DNA of 64,000 nucleotides, from positions 744,001 to 808,000 of the forward strand of contig NZ_CP075529.1 of NCBI RefSeq assembly GCF_025809055.1, read 5' to 3'. How positions within the stretch are numbered: the first letter of the stretch is position 1; each line of letters opens with the position of its first letter. Both the position numbers and the translations under genes were made by a program. The stretch comes from Devosia sp. Lineage in GTDB: Bacteria; Pseudomonadota; Alphaproteobacteria; Rhizobiales; Devosiaceae. Of this stretch, positions 60,846 to 64,000 are shown piece after piece. Under the pieces are notes generated by a model. That model did no database searches. It had not been told where the DNA came from and worked only from the letters and a program-made list of their open reading frames with translations.

Positions 60846-61426
60846 CCCGCAAGCGCGTCGCCGTTCTGATCTCCGGGCGCGGCTCCAACATGTCCGCATT
60901 GATCGACGCCGCCCGGGACCCAGCCTATCCGGCCGAGATCGTCGGCGTTTTGTCCAACAAGGCCGCCGCACCCGGCCTCGCGATCGCGGCAAATGACGGC
61001 ATCGCCACGGCCTCGCTTGCCCAGAGCAAGTTTCCAAGCCGCGACATGTTCGAAGACACGATGACCCAGATCATGGAGAGCTGGGAAGTCGACTATGTCT
61101 GTCTTGCCGGTTTCATGCGCATCCTGGGCGAGGATTTCGTGATCCGCTGGCAGGGGCGGATGATCAACATCCACCCGTCCCTCCTTCCGCTTTACAAGGG
61201 GCTGCATACCCACGAGCGCGCCCTGGCCGACGGGGCGAGCGTGCATGGCTGCACCGTGCATTTCGTAACGCCCGGCCTCGATGAAGGCCCCGCAATTGTT
61301 CAGGCCAAAGTGCCGGTGCTTGCCGGGGACACGCCGCAATCTCTGGCCGACCGCGTGCTCATCGAAGAACACCGCATTTATCCCGAAGCCCTCAAAATGC
61401 TCGCCGAGGGCCGGGTCACGTTCTGA
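60842..61426 (+). CDS. purN: Phosphoribosylglycinamide formyltransferase
   Basis: Third step of purine synthesis, formyl transfer from 10-formyl-THF. A 194-residue protein starting at GTG 60842 inside the purM stop (GTGA). It has VAVLISGRGSNMSALIDAA for the phosphate site, NIHPSLLPLYKGLHTHERA with catalytic Asn and His, and VTPGLDEGPAIVQAKVPV with the catalytic Asp. The longer upstream frame lies in purM and is not used. Confidence 0.97.
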   Translation: MTRKRVAVLISGRGSNMSALIDAARDPAYPAEIVGVLSNKAAAPGLAIAANDGIATASLAQSKFPSRDMFEDTMTQIMESWEVDYVCLAGFMRILGEDFVIRWQGRMINIHPSLLPLYKGLHTHERALADGASVHGCTVHFVTPGLDEGPAIVQAKVPVLAGDTPQSLADRVLIEEHRIYPEALKMLAEGRVTF

Positions 61427-61476
61427 TCTTGTCGAACGGCTGGGCAGATGCCCGTCGTGGACCAGAGGAGAATATC

Positions 61477-62283
61477 ATGACCCATACCGACGACGATCTG
61501 ACTCACCTTGCCGAACATGGAATGCCCGACCTCCCCAGCCCGGATCAGTCCGGCATGGTGGAGAACGAGGGCGCCAAAATCTGGTACTGGACCAGGGGGA
61601 CCGGCAGCCCGGTCATCCTGCTCCACGGCGGCCTTGGCCATGCCGGAAACTGGGCCTACCAGGTCGAAGACCTGATCGGCGCCGGATACCAGGTTGTCGC
61701 CATAGACAGCCGCGGCCAGGGCCACTCGAGCCGGACGGATGACCCCTATACCTACGACCAGATGGGCCGGGACACGCTGGCTGTCATGGATAAATTGGGG
61801 ATCGGGCAGGCTGCCATTGTCGGCTGGAGCGATGGCGCCGACACCGGGCTGGTGATGGCCCGGCAACACCCCGAGCGCATAAAAGGGCTCTACTTCTTCG
61901 CCTGCAATGTCGACGCCACCGGTGCCCTGCCCTTCCAGCCGACGCCAGTGATCGATCGCATCTACGCGCATCACGTCGGCGAATATGCCAAGCTCTCCCC
62001 GACACCCGAAGCATTCGAGCGGATGCGCGACGATCTTGGGGTGATGCAATCCAGCCAGCCCAATTACACCGCTGCCGATCTCGCGGACATCGGCGTCCCG
62101 GTATGGAGTGTGATCGGCACGGGTGACGAGTTCATCCGCCGCGATCATGCCGAATACATCGCAGCATCCCTGCCCAACGGGTCATTCCACCTGCTGCCCG
62201 ATGTCAGCCATTTCGCGCCCCTGCAACGGCCCGGTGTGTTCAACGCGTCGGTCAGTGCTTTCCTTGCTGCCGTTTGGAATTGA
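61477..62283 (+). CDS. Alpha/beta hydrolase
   Basis: A 268-residue hydrolase-fold enzyme. The oxyanion region is ILLHGGLGHAGNWAYQVEDL, the nucleophile elbow is VGWSDGADTG (Ser), the acid lies near VIGTGDEFIRRDHAE, and the His is in LPDVSHFAPLQRP. The substrate is unknown. The start at ATG 61477 follows AGAGGAG. It lies 50 bases after purN and may be co-transcribed, though no functional tie is evident. Confidence 0.86.
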   Translation: MTHTDDDLTHLAEHGMPDLPSPDQSGMVENEGAKIWYWTRGTGSPVILLHGGLGHAGNWAYQVEDLIGAGYQVVAIDSRGQGHSSRTDDPYTYDQMGRDTLAVMDKLGIGQAAIVGWSDGADTGLVMARQHPERIKGLYFFACNVDATGALPFQPTPVIDRIYAHHVGEYAKLSPTPEAFERMRDDLGVMQSSQPNYTAADLADIGVPVWSVIGTGDEFIRRDHAEYIAASLPNGSFHLLPDVSHFAPLQRPGVFNASVSAFLAAVWN

Positions 62284-62376
62284 CCCATCACAGCAATTGA
62301 TGACCCTCATCGTCAAAATCGGTTCGACCTTTGTTCCACCTCGGCGTAGCGTCGCGCCCTGTCTGAGAGGTGCCCC

Positions 62377-63273
62377 ATGAGTCTGCGCGATTGGTCGCTA
62401 ATTGTCCTGCTGGGCGCCATCTGGGGCTGCTCATTCGTCTTCAATGCCCTGCTGATCCGCGAGCTCGGGCCCCTCTGGGTCACCGCGCTCAGGGTCGGCA
62501 TCGGCGCTCTGGGATGCTGGGCCGTGATGTTCGCCCTGCGAAAAAAGGTGCCGCGCGACCCGCGCCTGTGGCTGCAACTGGCGGCTTTGGGCGTTCTCGC
62601 CTATGCCATCCCCTTTGCGCTCTTTCCCCTCGCCCAGGCGCATCTTGCGAGCGGTATCGCCGCCATCATCAATGCCCTGACCCCCATGGTCACGGCCGTC
62701 ATTTCCCATTTCTGGATCGGCGGCGAGAAGGCCACCCCGACCAAGTTCACCGGCGTAGCCATCGGCTTTGCCGGCGCCGCTATCCTGGTCTCGCCAGCCC
62801 TGACGTCAGGCGGGTCCTCCCAGCTCTGGGCTGTGGCCGCCTGCCTCTGTGCCACCCTTTGCTACGCGCTCACCCTCAACATCACCCGCAGCTTCAAACA
62901 CGTCGAGCCAACGGCCTTTGCCGCGATCGCCCTGACAGGCGCTGCCGTGATCGCAACCCCCGTCGCCTTCTTCACCGAAGGCGCTCCGGTCATGACCCGG
63001 CCCGAAACCTGGGGCGCAGCACTGGCCATTGGTCTGCTATCGACCGCCTTCACCTTCCAGATCATGTACCGCATTCTCCCCCGCGTCGGCGCCACCAACT
63101 TCGCCACGACCACCTTCATTGCACCAATCTCGGCCCTGCTGATCGGCGTCACCGTGCTCGGCGAAACCATCCTGCCGGTCCAGATTCTGGGGATGTTCGT
63201 GATCTTCTTCGGCCTGCTCTTCATCGACGGCCGCATTCGCAACCTATTTCCCGGTCGAAGCGCGACCCAGTAG
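62377..63273 (+). CDS. DMT-superfamily transporter (EamA domains)
   Basis: A 298-residue membrane protein with ten predicted helices in two EamA repeats. It opens DWSLIVLLGAIWGCSFVFNA and the second half begins around WAVAACLCATLCYALTLNI. The EamA hallmark LGETILPVQILGMFVIFFG closes the protein. Family members export amino acids or metabolites; none can be named here. ATG 62377 is preceded by GAGAGG. The last 30 bases overlap the convergent LuxR-type gene. Confidence 0.9.
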   Translation: MSLRDWSLIVLLGAIWGCSFVFNALLIRELGPLWVTALRVGIGALGCWAVMFALRKKVPRDPRLWLQLAALGVLAYAIPFALFPLAQAHLASGIAAIINALTPMVTAVISHFWIGGEKATPTKFTGVAIGFAGAAILVSPALTSGGSSQLWAVAACLCATLCYALTLNITRSFKHVEPTAFAAIALTGAAVIATPVAFFTEGAPVMTRPETWGAALAIGLLSTAFTFQIMYRILPRVGATNFATTTFIAPISALLIGVTVLGETILPVQILGMFVIFFGLLFIDGRIRNLFPGRSATQ

Positions 63274-63843
63274 GATCGGTCCTCGCGTGGTCTCCGCAGG
63301 TGCGGGCAACACGGGCGGCTCTGCTGGCGGCGGCAACGGGACGAGCGAAGCGCGAATGGCGCTGTCGTCTTCCATCAGGTCGTCGATGAACAGCGACAGC
63401 AATTGGGTGCGGCCGGTCACGCCAGCCTTGCGATAAATCGCGTTGGTCTGAGCTTTTACAGTGCCTTCGGACGTACCGCGAAGGCCGGCGATCTCCGAGA
63501 TCGAGAGCCCCTTGAGCGCGAAAAGCGCGACGTCGGCCTCGGCCGGAGTCAGCCGCCATTCCAGAAAGCGTTCGTTCAACAGCTCCATGAAGGCACCGGA
63601 AGCGCGCCGCAGTCGCTCTTCCGCGAGACGCCGGTTCCGGTCCGCTTGCCAAAGTGAGACGGCACCAAAACCAACCCCGACAACCAGCCCCAGCGCCGCT
63701 CCGATCTCCAGCAGTTCCCGGGCCTCCCAGGAGAGCGGACCAGCCCACAATCCAATATAGGACGACAAAATGTCAGACACGAAAAAGAACGCGCTGACGA
63801 CCTGAACCAAGAGAATGACGACGATAGCCCAGACCCGGCTCAT
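63244..63843 (-). CDS. Membrane-anchored LuxR-type transcriptional regulator
   Basis: A 199-residue protein with two N-terminal membrane helices (VWAIVVILLVQVVSAFFFVS; LEIGAALGLVVGVGFGAVSL). A short coiled coil (RNRRLAEERLRRASGAF) leads into a LuxR/GerE helix-turn-helix: LTPAEADVALFALKGLSISE, then GTSEGTVKAQTNAIYRKAGV. A Pro/Ala-rich tail follows. No receiver or autoinducer domain is present, so the membrane part is the likely input. It stands 12 bases after the Asp-rich gene and is presumably in one operon with it. Confidence 0.88.
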   Translation of the reverse strand: MSRVWAIVVILLVQVVSAFFFVSDILSSYIGLWAGPLSWEARELLEIGAALGLVVGVGFGAVSLWQADRNRRLAEERLRRASGAFMELLNERFLEWRLTPAEADVALFALKGLSISEIAGLRGTSEGTVKAQTNAIYRKAGVTGRTQLLSLFIDDLMEDDSAIRASLVPLPPPAEPPVLPAPAETTRGPILLGRASTGK

Positions 63844-63855
63844 CTGATCGCGGGC

Positions 63856-64000
63856 TCAGTCGTCATCCCGGTCATCATCGTCGTCATCGCCGTCATCATC
63901 ATCGCCGTCGTCATTGTCGCTGTCGTCATCACCATCGTCCTCATCGTCATCCGAATCCGACCTTTCGCCTTCCGTACCACTGGTCGTCGACGGGATCGTG
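63856..64000 (-). CDS. C-terminal end of an Asp-rich protein (partial)
   Basis: The final 48 codons of a gene that enters from the right edge, stopping at TGA 63856-63858. The readable end begins TIPSTTSGTEGERSDSDDD, and about 30 of the last 36 residues are Asp or Glu, interspersed with Gly, Ser, Asn and one Arg. Such tails may bind calcium or other cations, or act as an acidic disordered segment. The rest of the protein is outside the window. The frame is supported by GAC/GAT codons throughout and by its spacing to the LuxR-type gene. Confidence 0.6.
   Translation of the reverse strand, partial: TIPSTTSGTEGERSDSDDDEDDGDDDSDNDDGDDDDGDDDDDDRDDD

Noticed and set aside
63856..63960. The GAC/GAT run as a DNA microsatellite with no coding role
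   Set aside because: The frame stays open to the window edge, the codons vary between GAC, GAT, GGC, AGC and AAC, and the stop lies a normal operon distance from the next gene, so coding is more likely.

Overview
The window is GC-rich, densely coded DNA from an alphaproteobacterial chromosome, most likely of the order Hyphomicrobiales (a Devosia-like genus is my inference). The grounds are the nifR3(dusB)-ntrBC-ntrYX-hfq-hflX block, fused ispDF, an E1-beta subunit with its own lipoyl domain, HdaA, and GAAC-N7-GAAC type SOS boxes in front of lexA. Most of the window is core genome. No tRNA, rRNA, CRISPR array, prophage or defence island is visible.

Layout. 0-9.5 kb: an envelope operon on the plus strand (pyrH end, frr, uppS, cdsA, rseP, bamA, lpxD, fabZ, lpxA, lpxB). 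9.5-15.9 kb: gltA and gltX on the minus strand, then a divergent comEC interrupted by a complete IS256-family element with a 9-bp target duplication. 15.9-20.4 kb: a sugar-acid catabolism module (SMP-30 lactonase, KDPGal-type aldolase, 2-keto-3-deoxygalactonokinase, and a divergent IlvD/Edd-family sugar-acid dehydratase). 20.4-21.3 kb: a gene-free, hairpin-rich stretch. 21.3-22.8 kb: lexA followed without gaps by SnoaL-like and Nudix genes, behind two tandem SOS boxes. 23.3-33.6 kb: mazG converging on the nitrogen-regulation and RNA-chaperone block. 33.8-37.2 kb: ispDF-pncC, a small monooxygenase-like gene, a Coq10-like gene and lipA. 37.3-45.5 kb: a Gfo/Idh oxidoreductase, then the pyruvate dehydrogenase operon (pdhA, a small unknown membrane protein, pdhB, pdhC, an SGNH hydrolase, lpdA) and an ftsB-like gene. 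45.5-52.8 kb: a PRPP-synthetase paralogue, Dabb protein, malic enzyme, EAL protein, aspS. 53-59.6 kb: rnd, then perM-like, hdaA, ppk, ppx. 59.8-64 kb: purM, purN, an alpha/beta hydrolase, an EamA transporter, a membrane-anchored LuxR-type regulator and the end of an Asp-rich protein.

The genes form coherent modules: outer-membrane and lipid A biogenesis, nitrogen signalling with Hfq, lipoate synthesis next to the lipoate-using pyruvate dehydrogenase, and polyphosphate turnover. The accessory interest lies in 12.4-23.4 kb, where a normally conserved gltA-gltX-comEC-lexA neighbourhood has been interrupted twice, once by the transposon and once by the sugar-acid and repeat segment. I found no clear candidate for a wholly new system. 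The best leads are the lexA-SnoaL-Nudix operon, the unknown membrane protein inside the pdh operon, the fresh comEC knockout, and the Asp-rich protein beside a membrane-bound LuxR regulator.
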